Positions 5,763-14,449 of a DNA stretch of 64,000 nt are shown piece by piece (position 1 is the stretch's first letter; each line of letters begins with the position of its first letter). This DNA is from Streptomyces sp. DH12 (GTDB lineage: Bacteria; Actinomycetota; Actinomycetes; Streptomycetales; Streptomycetaceae): positions 248,001 to 312,000 of the forward strand of contig NZ_JAHWGT010000002.1 in the NCBI RefSeq assembly GCF_020873895.1. Direction: 5' to 3'. The notes under the pieces were generated by a model. It saw only the letters and a program-made list of their open reading frames with translations. It did not search any database and had not been told where the DNA came from. Position numbers and translations under genes: made by a program.

Positions 5763-8339
5763 TCACAGGCGGGGGTCGACCGGTTCCGACTCCAGGGACA
5801 GGACCGCGAAGACCGCCTCGTGGACGCGCCACAGCGGCTCGTCCGCGGCCAGGCGGTCCAGCGCCTCCAGGCCGAGCGCGTACTCGCGCAGGGCGAGCGA
5901 GCGCTTGTGGCCGAGGGAGCGGGAGCGCAGGCGCCGGAGGTTGTCCGGGCGGGTGTACTCGGGGCCGTAGACGATCCTGAGGTACTCGCGCCCGCGGCAC
6001 TTCACGCCCGGCTGCACCAGCCGGCCCCGGCCGTCCCGGGCGAGGGCCTCCAGCGGCTTTACGACCATGCCCTCGCCGCCCCGGCCGGTCAGCTCCAGCC
6101 ACCAGTCGACGCCGGCCCGCACCGACGCCTCGTCGCCGGTGTCGACCAGCAGGCGGCGCGTGGTGCGCAGAAGGTCCGTCGGGTCCGCCTCCACGAGGCG
6201 GTCGGCCAGCGCCGACTGCTCGTCGTGCGGCAGCCCGGCCAGGCTGCGGCCCCGCGCCGCGAGCACCTGGAACGGCGCGAGCCGCACCCCGTCCAGCCCG
6301 TCGGTCGGCCAGCAGTACCGGCGGTAGGCCGTAGTGAAGGCGGCCGCGTCCTCGGACCGCCCCCGCTGCCGCTCCAGCAGCGCGGACACGTCCACGCCGC
6401 GCGCCGCGGCCGACTCCAGTGCCGCGACCGCGACCGGCAGCGCCGCCCCGGAGGCCGCGCCGACCGCCGCGTACTGCGACCGCAGCAGGCCGCCCGCCTT
6501 CAGCGACCAGGGCATCAGCTCGGCGTCCAGGAGCAGCCAGTCCGTGTCCAGCTCCTCCCACAGGCCGGCGCGGGACACCGCCGTGCGGACCCGGTCGAGC
6601 ACCGCCTCCGTCGTCGCCCCGTCCGCGAAGAAGGGACGCCCGGTGCGGGTGTACAGGGAGCCGGTCGCCTCGGCGGAACCGAAGCGCCGCAGCGCCGCCT
6701 CCGCGTCGCGGCAGACCAGGACGACGGCCCGCGACCCCATGTGCTTCTCCTCGCACACCACCCGGGCCACCCCGTCGGCCGCGTACCCGGCGAACGCCTC
6801 CGCGGGGTGCTCCAGGTACCCCTCCAGGGCCGACGTGGCCGTCGGCGCCATCGTGGGCGGCAGGTACGGCAGGAGCCGGGGGTCGACGGCGAAGCGGCTC
6901 ATGACCTCCAGCGCGGCCGCCGCGTTCTCCTCCCGCACGGTGACATTGCCCGCGTGGCGGGTCTCCACGACCCGCCGCCCCCGTACGTCGCCGAGGTCCA
7001 GCGGCCGGCCCTCGTGCCCGCCCGGCGCGTCGGCGGCCAGCGGCCTGGCCGGCTCGTACCAGACCTTCTCGGCCGGCACGTCGACGAGTTCCCGCTCCGG
7101 CCAGCGCAGCGCGGTCAACCGGCCGCCGAACACCGCGCCCGTGTCCAGGCAGATGGTGTTGTTGATCCACGCGGTGTCCGGGACGGGGGTGTGGCCGTAC
7201 ACCACGGTGGCGCGGCCCCGGTACTCCTCCGCCCACGGGTAGCGCACGGGCAGCCCGTACTCGTCGGTCTCGCCCGTCGTGTCGCCGTACAGGGCGTGCG
7301 CGCGGACCCGGCCCGACGTGCGGCCGTGGTACTTCTCCGGCAGGCCGGCGTGGCACACCACGAGCCGGCCCCCGTTCAGCACGTAGTGGCTGACGAGCCC
7401 GTCGATGAAGGCGCGCACCCGCTCGCGGAAGGCGTCGTCCTCCCGCTCCAGCTGCTCGATCGTCTCGGCCAGGCCGTGCGTCGTGCGGACCGAGCGGCCG
7501 GCCAGCCAGCGGCCGAGCTTGTTCTCGTGGTTCCCGGGCACGCACAGCGCGTCGCCGGACCCGACCATCCCCATGACGCGGCGCAGCACGCCCGGACTGT
7601 CGGGACCCCGGTCGACGAGGTCGCCGACGAAGACGGCGGTGCGCCCCTCGGGGTGGTGGCCGTCGACGTAGCCGAGCCGGGCGAGCAGCGCCTCCAGCTC
7701 GGCGCTGCACCCGTGGACGTCGCCGATGACGTCGAAGGGCCCGGTGAGGTGGCGCAGGTCGTTGTACCGCCGCTCCCGCACCACCTCGGCGGCGTCGACC
7801 TCCGCCGCGCCGCGCAGGACGTGCACCTTGCGGAAGCCCTCGCGTTCCAGGCCGCGCAGGGAGCGCCGCAGTTCCCGGCAGTGCCGGCGGACGACGTGCC
7901 GGGGCATGTCGGCCCGGTCGGCGCGGTCCGCGTTGCGCGCCGCGCACACCTCCTCCGGTACGTCCAGCACGATGGCCATCGGCAGCACGTCGTGCGCGCG
8001 GGCCAGCCGTACCAACTGGCGGCGCGCCTCGGGCTGCACGTTCGTCGCGTCGACGACGGTCAGCCGGCCGGCGGCGAGCCGCTTCCCGGCGATGTAGTGC
8101 AGCAGGTCGAACGCGTCGCCCGAGGCACTCTGGTCGTTCTCGTCGTCCGCGACCAGGCCGCGGCAGAAGTCGGAGGAGACGACCTCGGTGGGCTTGAAGT
8201 GCCGTCGGGCGAACGTCGACTTGCCGGAGCCGGTGGCGCCGACGAGCACCACGAGGGACAGGTCGGTGACGGGCAGCACGCGGCTCGGCGCGGCGGCGGG
8301 CCCGGTGGGTTCCGGGACGGCGGTGGCGGCGCTGGTCAT
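5763..8339 (-). CDS. pnkp: Bacterial polynucleotide kinase-phosphatase-ligase (Pnkp)
   Basis: 858 aa, close to the size of characterised bacterial Pnkp (about 870). Domains in order: a 5'-OH kinase with P-loop GATGSGKST (residues 34-42); a calcineurin-like 2',3'-phosphatase with GDVHG, GDLVDRGPDS and GNHEN (about 205-300); and an adenylyltransferase/ligase half with EEKHMGSR carrying the candidate AMP lysine, and later GGEGMVVKP. It heals and seals RNAs cut by ribotoxins such as anticodon nucleases, working with Hen1. The start at ATG 8339 overlaps the hen1 stop by ATGA, so the two are one operon with hen1 first. Confidence 0.95.
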   Translation of the reverse strand: MTSAATAVPEPTGPAAAPSRVLPVTDLSLVVLVGATGSGKSTFARRHFKPTEVVSSDFCRGLVADDENDQSASGDAFDLLHYIAGKRLAAGRLTVVDATNVQPEARRQLVRLARAHDVLPMAIVLDVPEEVCAARNADRADRADMPRHVVRRHCRELRRSLRGLEREGFRKVHVLRGAAEVDAAEVVRERRYNDLRHLTGPFDVIGDVHGCSAELEALLARLGYVDGHHPEGRTAVFVGDLVDRGPDSPGVLRRVMGMVGSGDALCVPGNHENKLGRWLAGRSVRTTHGLAETIEQLEREDDAFRERVRAFIDGLVSHYVLNGGRLVVCHAGLPEKYHGRTSGRVRAHALYGDTTGETDEYGLPVRYPWAEEYRGRATVVYGHTPVPDTAWINNTICLDTGAVFGGRLTALRWPERELVDVPAEKVWYEPARPLAADAPGGHEGRPLDLGDVRGRRVVETRHAGNVTVREENAAAALEVMSRFAVDPRLLPYLPPTMAPTATSALEGYLEHPAEAFAGYAADGVARVVCEEKHMGSRAVVLVCRDAEAALRRFGSAEATGSLYTRTGRPFFADGATTEAVLDRVRTAVSRAGLWEELDTDWLLLDAELMPWSLKAGGLLRSQYAAVGAASGAALPVAVAALESAAARGVDVSALLERQRGRSEDAAAFTTAYRRYCWPTDGLDGVRLAPFQVLAARGRSLAGLPHDEQSALADRLVEADPTDLLRTTRRLLVDTGDEASVRAGVDWWLELTGRGGEGMVVKPLEALARDGRGRLVQPGVKCRGREYLRIVYGPEYTRPDNLRRLRSRSLGHKRSLALREYALGLEALDRLAADEPLWRVHEAVFAVLSLESEPVDPRL

Positions 8340-9862
8340 GCGGCCTTCCCCTCCTTCTGCGCCGGGCCCGCGTCGTTCGCGCCCTCGGCGATGCTCCTGC
8401 CGCGGCTGTCGCCGTCGTCCACGGCGGCGGTGAAGACGGCCATCTGCGTCGGCGCCCCCACCTCCGGGTCGTCCGGCCCGACCGGCTCGAAGGCCACGGC
8501 GTACCCGTGCCGCTCGGCGACGCCGCCGGCCCAGGCGCGGAACTCCGCGCGGTCCCACTCGAACCGGTGGTCGCCGTGGCGCAGATGTCCGGCGGGCAGC
8601 GACTCCCAGCGGACGTTGTACTCGGCGTTCGGGGTCGTCACCACGACCGTGGCGGGCCGGGCGTCGCCGAACACGGCGTACTCCAGCGCGGGCAGCCGCG
8701 GCGGGTCCACGTGCTCGACCACCTCGCTGAGGACCGCCGCGTCGTACCCCCGCAGCCGTTCGTCGGTGTACGCGAGGGAGCCCTGCAGCAGTGTCACGCG
8801 CGCCGCCTGCCGCTCGCCCATGCGGTCCAGGCGCAGCCGGCGGGCGGCGAGGCCGAGCGCCCGTGCGGAGACGTCGACGCCGACCACCTCCGTGACGCGC
8901 GGGTCGCCCAGCAGCTCCTTGACCAACTGGCCCTGGCCGCATCCCAGGTCGAGCACCCGGCAGGCGCCCGCCCTCCGCAGCGCGGCCGTGATCGCCTCCC
9001 GGCGCAGCGCAGCCAGCGGTACGGGCCGCTCCTCGGTGTCAGTGGCCTCGTCGACGGCGTTGTCCAGGTCCTCCGCCTCGCTGTCGTCCGCCGCGGCGAG
9101 CCGGGCCAGTTCGAGGCGTTCGGTCGCCTCGCGGGTCAGGGCGTGGCGGCGGGCCAGGTAGCGGGAGACGATCAGCTGCTGCTCCGGGTGGGCGGGCAGC
9201 CATCCCTCGCCGACCCGCAGCAGCTTGTCGACCTCGTCGGGCGAGACCCAGTAGTGCTTGGCGTCGTCGAGCACCGGCAGCAGCACGTAGAGGTGGCGCA
9301 GCGCGTCCGACAGCCGCTGCTCGCCCTCCAGGACGAGCCGGACGTACCGCGAGTCGCCCCACTCGGGGAACCGCCCGTCCAGGGGCACGGGGTCGGCCGC
9401 GACCGTCCACCCGAGGGGTGCGAAGAGGCGCCGTACCAGCTCGGCGCCGCCCCGCGCGGGCAGCGCCGGGACCTCGACGCGCAGCGGCAGCGCCGCCGCG
9501 GCCAGTTCCGGGCGGGCGTCGCACCGGCCGCGGAGCGCGCTGGAGAACACGTTGCCCAGGGCGACGGCGAGGAGGGACGAGGCGGCGTACGGGCGGTCGT
9601 TGACGTACTGGGCCAGTGCCGTGTCGGGGCCCCGGTCCCGGCCGTTCCGGCCGCCCCCGGCACCACGGACGAGCGCGACCGGATCCACCTCCAGCAGCAG
9701 CGCGGCGGTGCAGCGCTCGGCCGACGCCTCGGGGTAGAGGACGTGGGCCGTGCCGTGGGAGGTGGAGAACGCCTGCGCCTTGTCCGGATGCTTGTGCAGC
9801 AGGAAGCCGAGGTCGGTCGCGGGTCGTCCGGGGACGCCGGTCGTACTGATCGTCAGGAACAC
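8336..9862 (-). CDS. hen1: Hen1 3'-terminal RNA ribose 2'-O-methyltransferase
   Basis: 508 aa from GTG 9862 (VFLTISTTGVPGRPATDLGFLL, the typical Hen1 beginning). The N-terminal half is the ligase-activating region. The C-terminal half is a SAM methyltransferase with VLDLGCGQGQL, and the metal-binding ExxEH-type motif SEVVEHVDPPRL, followed by TPNAEYN and the His of GDHRFEWDRAEF. It methylates the 2'-OH at the break so that the RNA repaired by Pnkp cannot be cut again. It overlaps pnkp by ATGA. The frame is open upstream to 10201, but that part lacks homology, so the GTG start is preferred. Confidence 0.95.
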   Translation of the reverse strand: MFLTISTTGVPGRPATDLGFLLHKHPDKAQAFSTSHGTAHVLYPEASAERCTAALLLEVDPVALVRGAGGGRNGRDRGPDTALAQYVNDRPYAASSLLAVALGNVFSSALRGRCDARPELAAAALPLRVEVPALPARGGAELVRRLFAPLGWTVAADPVPLDGRFPEWGDSRYVRLVLEGEQRLSDALRHLYVLLPVLDDAKHYWVSPDEVDKLLRVGEGWLPAHPEQQLIVSRYLARRHALTREATERLELARLAAADDSEAEDLDNAVDEATDTEERPVPLAALRREAITAALRRAGACRVLDLGCGQGQLVKELLGDPRVTEVVGVDVSARALGLAARRLRLDRMGERQAARVTLLQGSLAYTDERLRGYDAAVLSEVVEHVDPPRLPALEYAVFGDARPATVVVTTPNAEYNVRWESLPAGHLRHGDHRFEWDRAEFRAWAGGVAERHGYAVAFEPVGPDDPEVGAPTQMAVFTAAVDDGDSRGRSIAEGANDAGPAQKEGKAA

Positions 9863-10269
9863 CCGTCCGAGTATCCCGGCCGAGCCACCCTCCCTCCAGC
9901 GGTTTTGCGAGCCGACGGCTGAGGGGGAGGGGCGGGGGAGGGACCTCGGAAAGGGGGCGGCAACGGGCCGGAGGAGGGGCGCACAGGGGCGCACAGGGGC
10001 GCACTCGGAGAGTGCGGGGCGCATATGCGGAGCGTCCGGAGCGCGGGATGGTGGCGCGATGCGCCTGGTGTGCTTCGCCGCCGGTTGACGGGCTTGTGGC
10101 GAGCCCATAGCGTTCTTCACCCCAAAGGAGTGACGCAACGTCAGTAGCGTTGCCGGAAAAGCCACTTGGGGCGTCGTGCCGATTCGCGAGCGCGCGGTCA
10201 CCGATGCGATCCAGCCGACACGCAGCCACCCGCCCCGGTGGGTGCGCGAAGAGCGGGGGAGGGGCGCGC
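9863..10269. other. Divergent intergenic region between hen1 and the crp-like gene
   Basis: Non-coding, about 400 bases. Two things stand out: three adjacent copies of GGGGCGCAC(A) at 9976-10005, nearest hen1, and an inverted repeat GCAACG-N7-CGTTGC at 10135-10153, 117 bases before the crp-like start, which may be an operator. No convincing -10/-35 pair was seen for either gene. Confidence 0.5.
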
Positions 10270-10998
10270 ATGAGTCTTTTCGGCCAGGACCGCTCCTTCC
10301 TCGAAGCCCTCCCCCTCCAGGACCGCCGCGCCCTCCTCGCCGAGGGCGCTCCCCGCGTCTACGAACCCGGCACGATCATGATCCGGGAACGGGACACCTC
10401 CGCCTACGTCCTCGCCCTGCTCTCCGGCTGGGCCGTCGTCTCCGTCGGTACCGAGCGCGGCACGCGCCTCATCCTCGCCCTGCGCGGCGCGGGGGAGGTC
10501 GTCGGCGACCTCGCCGCCGTCGACCGGGGGCCGCGCAGCGCCACGGTCACGGCACTCGGCAGGGTCGAGGCCGTGTCCGTCTCCGGCGACCGGTTCCGCC
10601 GCTTCCTCGCCGCCCGCCCGCACGCCACCTCACTGATCATGCGGCAGCTCAGCGCCCGGCTGCGCAGCGCCGACGTCGAGCGCCGCTCCCTCGCCTCCGA
10701 GACCGTCCTGCAGCGCCTGGCGGCCCGGCTCGCCGAACTCGCCGAACGGGCCGGACGCCCCGGCCCGGGCGGCACCGTCCTGGAGATACCCCTGCCCCAG
10801 CACGACCTGGCCGCCGCCATCGGCGCCACCCGCGAGGCGGTCGCCAAGGCCCTGCGCCAGCTCCGCGAGGGGAACGTCGTGCGGACCGGGCAACGCCAGG
10901 TCGTCGTCACCGACATGACCGTCCTGCTGCACCTCGCGCAGGGGCGCGGCCCGCGCCCCGCCCCGAGATCCGCGGAGAAATCCCCGCCGGGTGTGTAA
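10270..10998 (+). CDS. Crp/Fnr-family transcriptional regulator
   Basis: 242 aa from ATG 10270, preceded by GGGAGGGG. Residues 10-120 form a cNMP-binding beta-barrel (YEPGTIMIRERDTSAYVLALLSGWAVV, then GAGEVVGDLAAVDRGPRSATVTAL). The following long dimerisation helix and C-terminal winged helix (LPQHDLAAAIGATREAVAKALRQLREGNVV) are typical Crp. Such proteins often work with a nucleotidyl cyclase, and a cyclase-like gene starts 272 bases downstream. That a nucleotide made by the neighbour is the ligand is inference. It may control the nine-gene array that follows. Confidence 0.85.
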   Translation: MSLFGQDRSFLEALPLQDRRALLAEGAPRVYEPGTIMIRERDTSAYVLALLSGWAVVSVGTERGTRLILALRGAGEVVGDLAAVDRGPRSATVTALGRVEAVSVSGDRFRRFLAARPHATSLIMRQLSARLRSADVERRSLASETVLQRLAARLAELAERAGRPGPGGTVLEIPLPQHDLAAAIGATREAVAKALRQLREGNVVRTGQRQVVVTDMTVLLHLAQGRGPRPAPRSAEKSPPGV

Positions 10999-11270
10999 AC
11001 GGCCACATCGCCCGCGCCGGCGGGCGACGAGGCTGGCCCTGTCACCACGAACAGCACCACACGACGAACGGCACGACGCACCACCGCCGCCACGCCTCCA
11101 CCCCGGCACCGCCGCGCGCCCGGGACCGGTCCCGGGGCTCGGGGCTCGGGGCCGGGCGGGGTCCGGTACGGCGGCGGCCGTCCGGGCGGCCGGCGCACCG
11201 ACCGGTACGCCGCCCTCCACGAGCACGACGTTTCCAGCACCACGGCACATCACGGCACCGAGGAGTCCGA
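10999..11270. other. Spacer between the crp-like gene and the nine-gene array
   Basis: No gene, strong hairpin or AT-rich -10 element was recognised in these 272 bases, which are Pro/Arg-coding-like GC-rich sequence without an open frame of their own. The array may be read through from the crp-like gene, or may use a promoter that cannot be recognised by eye. Confidence 0.4.
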
Positions 11271-12083
11271 GTGAGCAGTGCGGGAGCCATCCACAGACTG
11301 GTCGTCTTCGGCGACGCCTGCGCGTCCGCCTCGCTGGGCATGGCCGCGAAGGAGCGCATGCGGGGCGCCCTGTACCGGGCGTTCGGCGAGGCGTACGCCG
11401 CCGTCGGCGTCGCGGCCGGCGCCGTCCACCAGGAGGACCGCGGCGACGGCATCCTCTGCGCGGTGCCGCCCGACGTGCCGCCGACGCTGATGGTCGGCCG
11501 GTGGATCGACACGCTGTACGAGAGCCTGCGCGAGCACAACGCCGACCTCGAGCGGCGGCTGCGCGTCCGCGTCGGCATGAACGCCGGGCCGGTGCTCGAC
11601 GACGGCCGGGGCCTCGTCGGCCGTGCCGTCGACCTGACCTGCCGCCTGGCCGACAGCCCGGCCGCGAAGGACGTCATGGCCCGCGCCGGGGACGCCGACC
11701 TGCTCGTGGTCGTCTCGGACTGGCTGTACGTCAACGTGGTCTGCGAGGGCGGGCGGTACGTCGAGCCGGGCCACTACCGGCCGGCCCGCGTCCGCTCCAA
11801 GGAGACCGACGAGACCGCCTGGTTCCACATACCCCGGCGCGCCGCACCGCCCCTGCCGCCCCCGGCGGCCTCCGACGCCACCGGCGGCGCATCCGAGGGC
11901 GCGGGCGGCGCCCCACAGACCGGCGGTGGGCCGCTCAGGGGGGACGGCCCACCGCCCCGGGCCGCGACGGGACCCGGACGCACCTACCGGGCCGGCGGCG
12001 ACCTCCAGGTGTTCGAGCACAACACCATCCACGGCGGCTTCACCGGCATCCGCAAGGACCGCGGCACGGGAGACGGCGCATGA
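11271..12083 (+). CDS. Class III nucleotidyl cyclase-like protein with C-terminal QVFExNT motif
   Basis: 270 aa from GTG 11271, with GAGGAG six bases upstream. Residues 8-190 fit a class III cyclase: strand LVVFGDACAS with Asp15, EDRGDGILCAV with Asp59 (the usual metal-binding pair), and RVRVGMNAGPVLDD followed by GRAVDLTCRL. In active enzymes that last motif is VNxxxR. The Asn is replaced by Asp here while the Arg is kept, so activity is possible but uncertain. A Pro/Gly-rich linker leads to a C-terminal TYRAGGDLQVFEHNTI motif that recurs in the next protein. It is the first of nine overlapping genes and could make the signal for the Pycsar-effector-like protein three genes on. Confidence 0.7.
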   Translation: MSSAGAIHRLVVFGDACASASLGMAAKERMRGALYRAFGEAYAAVGVAAGAVHQEDRGDGILCAVPPDVPPTLMVGRWIDTLYESLREHNADLERRLRVRVGMNAGPVLDDGRGLVGRAVDLTCRLADSPAAKDVMARAGDADLLVVVSDWLYVNVVCEGGRYVEPGHYRPARVRSKETDETAWFHIPRRAAPPLPPPAASDATGGASEGAGGAPQTGGGPLRGDGPPPRAATGPGRTYRAGGDLQVFEHNTIHGGFTGIRKDRGTGDGA

Positions 12084-14449
12084 GCGACCACGACGACGCC
12101 CCGCAGCACGACCAGCGGGACGACCGGCCGCCGGCGGGCGACCACGCCCGCGACCAGGTCAGGGACCGCGACGGCGCGGGCAGGGACGGCGCGGGCAGGG
12201 AGGGCGCCGACCGGAACCAGCCCGGCCGCGACGGCGCGGACGCCGCCCCCGCCCCCGAACCGCCGCCGAACCCGTTCGACCACGCGGGCCGCAACCCGCT
12301 CGGCGCGTCCGGCGGCACCGGGGGCGCCGGCACCGCGCACGCCGCCCGCACCACCTTCGAACACGGCCGCGCCGAACGCCGCTACGACATCCGCGGCGAC
12401 GGCCAGGTCTTCGAGGACAACACCTTCATCAACCAGTTCTGGCTCGACTCGGGGCCGCCCGCCGTGCAGGGCGCCGTCCCCCGCGAGACCCTCGCCCACC
12501 TCGCCGCCGTCTACTGCGAGACCGCCGGCTACCAGCGGATGAAGCAGGCCCTGCGCGCCAACGGACTGATCGTCCTGGCGGGCGAGCCCGGCAGCGGACG
12601 CACCGCCACCGCGCTCGCGCTGCTCTCCGAACTCACCGAGGACCAGGTCACCCGCCTCGACCCGGCCACCGCCGTCCACACCCTCGGCGACGACGCGCTG
12701 CTCGCCGCCCACGGCTACCTGCTGGAGCTCCCGCCCGAGGACAGCGCCGCCCCCGAACCGGACGCGCCCGACGGCCCGCACGGCCGCCGCCCCGCCCGGC
12801 GCCGCCTCACCGAACTCCACCTGGACCGCTTCAGCGGCCAACTGCGCGCCAGGACCTCGTACGGCATCGTCCTCGTCGAGAGCGGCGACCTCGCCGACCG
12901 GCTCCTCCAGGGCCGCTACGGCGTCGCCTGCCCGCCCCCGCCGCCCGCCGAGGTCCTCCACCGCCACCTGCGCGTCCTGCTGCACGGCGAACCCGACGGG
13001 GCGCTCGCCGCCGCGCGCGCCCTCGCCGCCCACGAGGACGTCGTCCGCGCCCTCGGCCTGGACGAGCTGCGCCCCCGCGAGGCGGCCCGCCTCGCCGACC
13101 ACCTCGCCCGCCACCAGAAGGGCGAACTCACCCACGAGCAGCTCGTCGACGACTGCGGCGCCTTCGTCCGCGCCCAGGCCCGGGTGTGGTTCGCCCGCGC
13201 CGACCGGCCGGGCAGCCTCCCCGAGGCGCTCCCCGCGCTGAACGCCGCCGCGTTCCGCATCGCCGTCGCCGTCTTCAACGGCTCCGCCTACAGCCTCACC
13301 GCCGAGGCCGCCGAGCAGCTCACCTGGGAACTCGCCGTCACCCTCGACCCCGAGCGGCCCGTGGGCCGGCGCCTCTTCGGCACCCACGCCGACAACCGGC
13401 CCGCCGTCGCCCGCTCCGTCGTCGAGGACGGCGAACTCGACCTCGGCGCGGCGCGCGTCCCCGCCCGCGTCATCCGCTTCCAGGGCGACGCCCTCGCCAC
13501 CGCCGTCCTGCGCGAGGTGTGGCACGGCCACCACAACGTGCGCGGCCCCGTCTCCCGCTGGCTGCGCGGCCTGTGCGACGACCCCCGCCCCGAAGTGTGG
13601 GTCCGCGCCTCGATCGCCGCCGGCGTGCTGTGCTCCTGGGACTGGGTGTACGGCTTCGGCGAGCTGGTCCGCCCGCTCGCCGCCCTGGACGGCCGCGTCC
13701 CGCGCATGGCCGCCGCCACCGCGCTCGCCGAGGCGGCCCGCGACGCGCGCGTCCAGCCGGCCGTCGCCGCCGTCCTCAGGGAGTGGGCGCGCAGCGGAGA
13801 CGCCGCCCTCGTCGACACCGCCGTCCTCGCCCACGGCTACGTCCTGCCCGCCGGCTCCGTCCGCTCCTCCCTCGACGCCCTGGGCGCGGCGGTCCGGGCC
13901 GGCGACGGCGCGGACCCCGACGTCCTCGGCACCGCCTCGTTCAGCGTCATGCGGCTCCTCGCGTCGGGCGGCCCCGACACCGTCGTCGAACGCCTCGGCC
14001 GCTGGCTGGACGACGGCCGCCGCTCCCTCGCCGACCTCGTGCTGCTCTCCGCGATCGGCGCCCTCACCATGCGCACCACGCACCTGTGGGGCCTCACCGA
14101 GGTGCCCGCGCTCGAACCGTACGGCTCGCGGCCGCTGCTCCTCGCGCTGCTCGCCACCCGCCCCGACCTCTCGGCCCCGCTGGCCGCCCTGGTCCGGGAG
14201 GCCCTGGGCACGCCCCGCTCGGGGGGACCCGCCCTCGACGGGCTCGCGTCGCTGCTGCGCCGCGCCGCCCGGGACCCCGAGGCCCTGCGCGCCGTCTGCG
14301 GCTTCCTGCCGGCGCTCGCCGCCACCTCCCGGGACCGCGACCGGTTGCGCGGCCTCCTCACGGGACTCGTACGCGACCGGGACAAGCCCTTGGACAAGGC
14401 CGCGGCGGGCCGCATGTGGGACGCCGTGGCGGAAGGAGGCCGGCGATGA
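12080..14449 (+). CDS. P-loop ATPase with alpha-helical repeat tail (STAND-like)
   Basis: 789 aa; ATG 12080 overlaps the cyclase stop (ATGA). A disordered Asp/Arg/Gly-rich start (1-85) is followed by RRYDIRGDGQVFEDNTFINQ, which mirrors the C-terminal motif of the cyclase-like protein. Then comes a P-loop GEPGSGRTATA (about 170), in which Arg replaces the usual Lys, and a Walker B-like SYGIVLVESGD. The remaining ~500 residues are helical repeats (TAVLREVWHGHHNVRGPVSRWLRGL, AAATALAEAARDARVQPAVAAVL). This is the plan of signal-sensing NTPases in bacterial conflict systems. The shared motif suggests it physically partners the cyclase-like protein (inference). Confidence 0.65.
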   Translation: MSDHDDAPQHDQRDDRPPAGDHARDQVRDRDGAGRDGAGREGADRNQPGRDGADAAPAPEPPPNPFDHAGRNPLGASGGTGGAGTAHAARTTFEHGRAERRYDIRGDGQVFEDNTFINQFWLDSGPPAVQGAVPRETLAHLAAVYCETAGYQRMKQALRANGLIVLAGEPGSGRTATALALLSELTEDQVTRLDPATAVHTLGDDALLAAHGYLLELPPEDSAAPEPDAPDGPHGRRPARRRLTELHLDRFSGQLRARTSYGIVLVESGDLADRLLQGRYGVACPPPPPAEVLHRHLRVLLHGEPDGALAAARALAAHEDVVRALGLDELRPREAARLADHLARHQKGELTHEQLVDDCGAFVRAQARVWFARADRPGSLPEALPALNAAAFRIAVAVFNGSAYSLTAEAAEQLTWELAVTLDPERPVGRRLFGTHADNRPAVARSVVEDGELDLGAARVPARVIRFQGDALATAVLREVWHGHHNVRGPVSRWLRGLCDDPRPEVWVRASIAAGVLCSWDWVYGFGELVRPLAALDGRVPRMAAATALAEAARDARVQPAVAAVLREWARSGDAALVDTAVLAHGYVLPAGSVRSSLDALGAAVRAGDGADPDVLGTASFSVMRLLASGGPDTVVERLGRWLDDGRRSLADLVLLSAIGALTMRTTHLWGLTEVPALEPYGSRPLLLALLATRPDLSAPLAALVREALGTPRSGGPALDGLASLLRRAARDPEALRAVCGFLPALAATSRDRDRLRGLLTGLVRDRDKPLDKAAAGRMWDAVAEGGRR

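Noticed and set aside
4783-9161. Long frames at 4783-7947 (minus) and 5184-9161 (plus) across pnkp and hen1
   Set aside because: Both are out of frame with the clear Pnkp, Hen1 and LLM motifs and show Arg/Pro/Gly-rich shadow composition.
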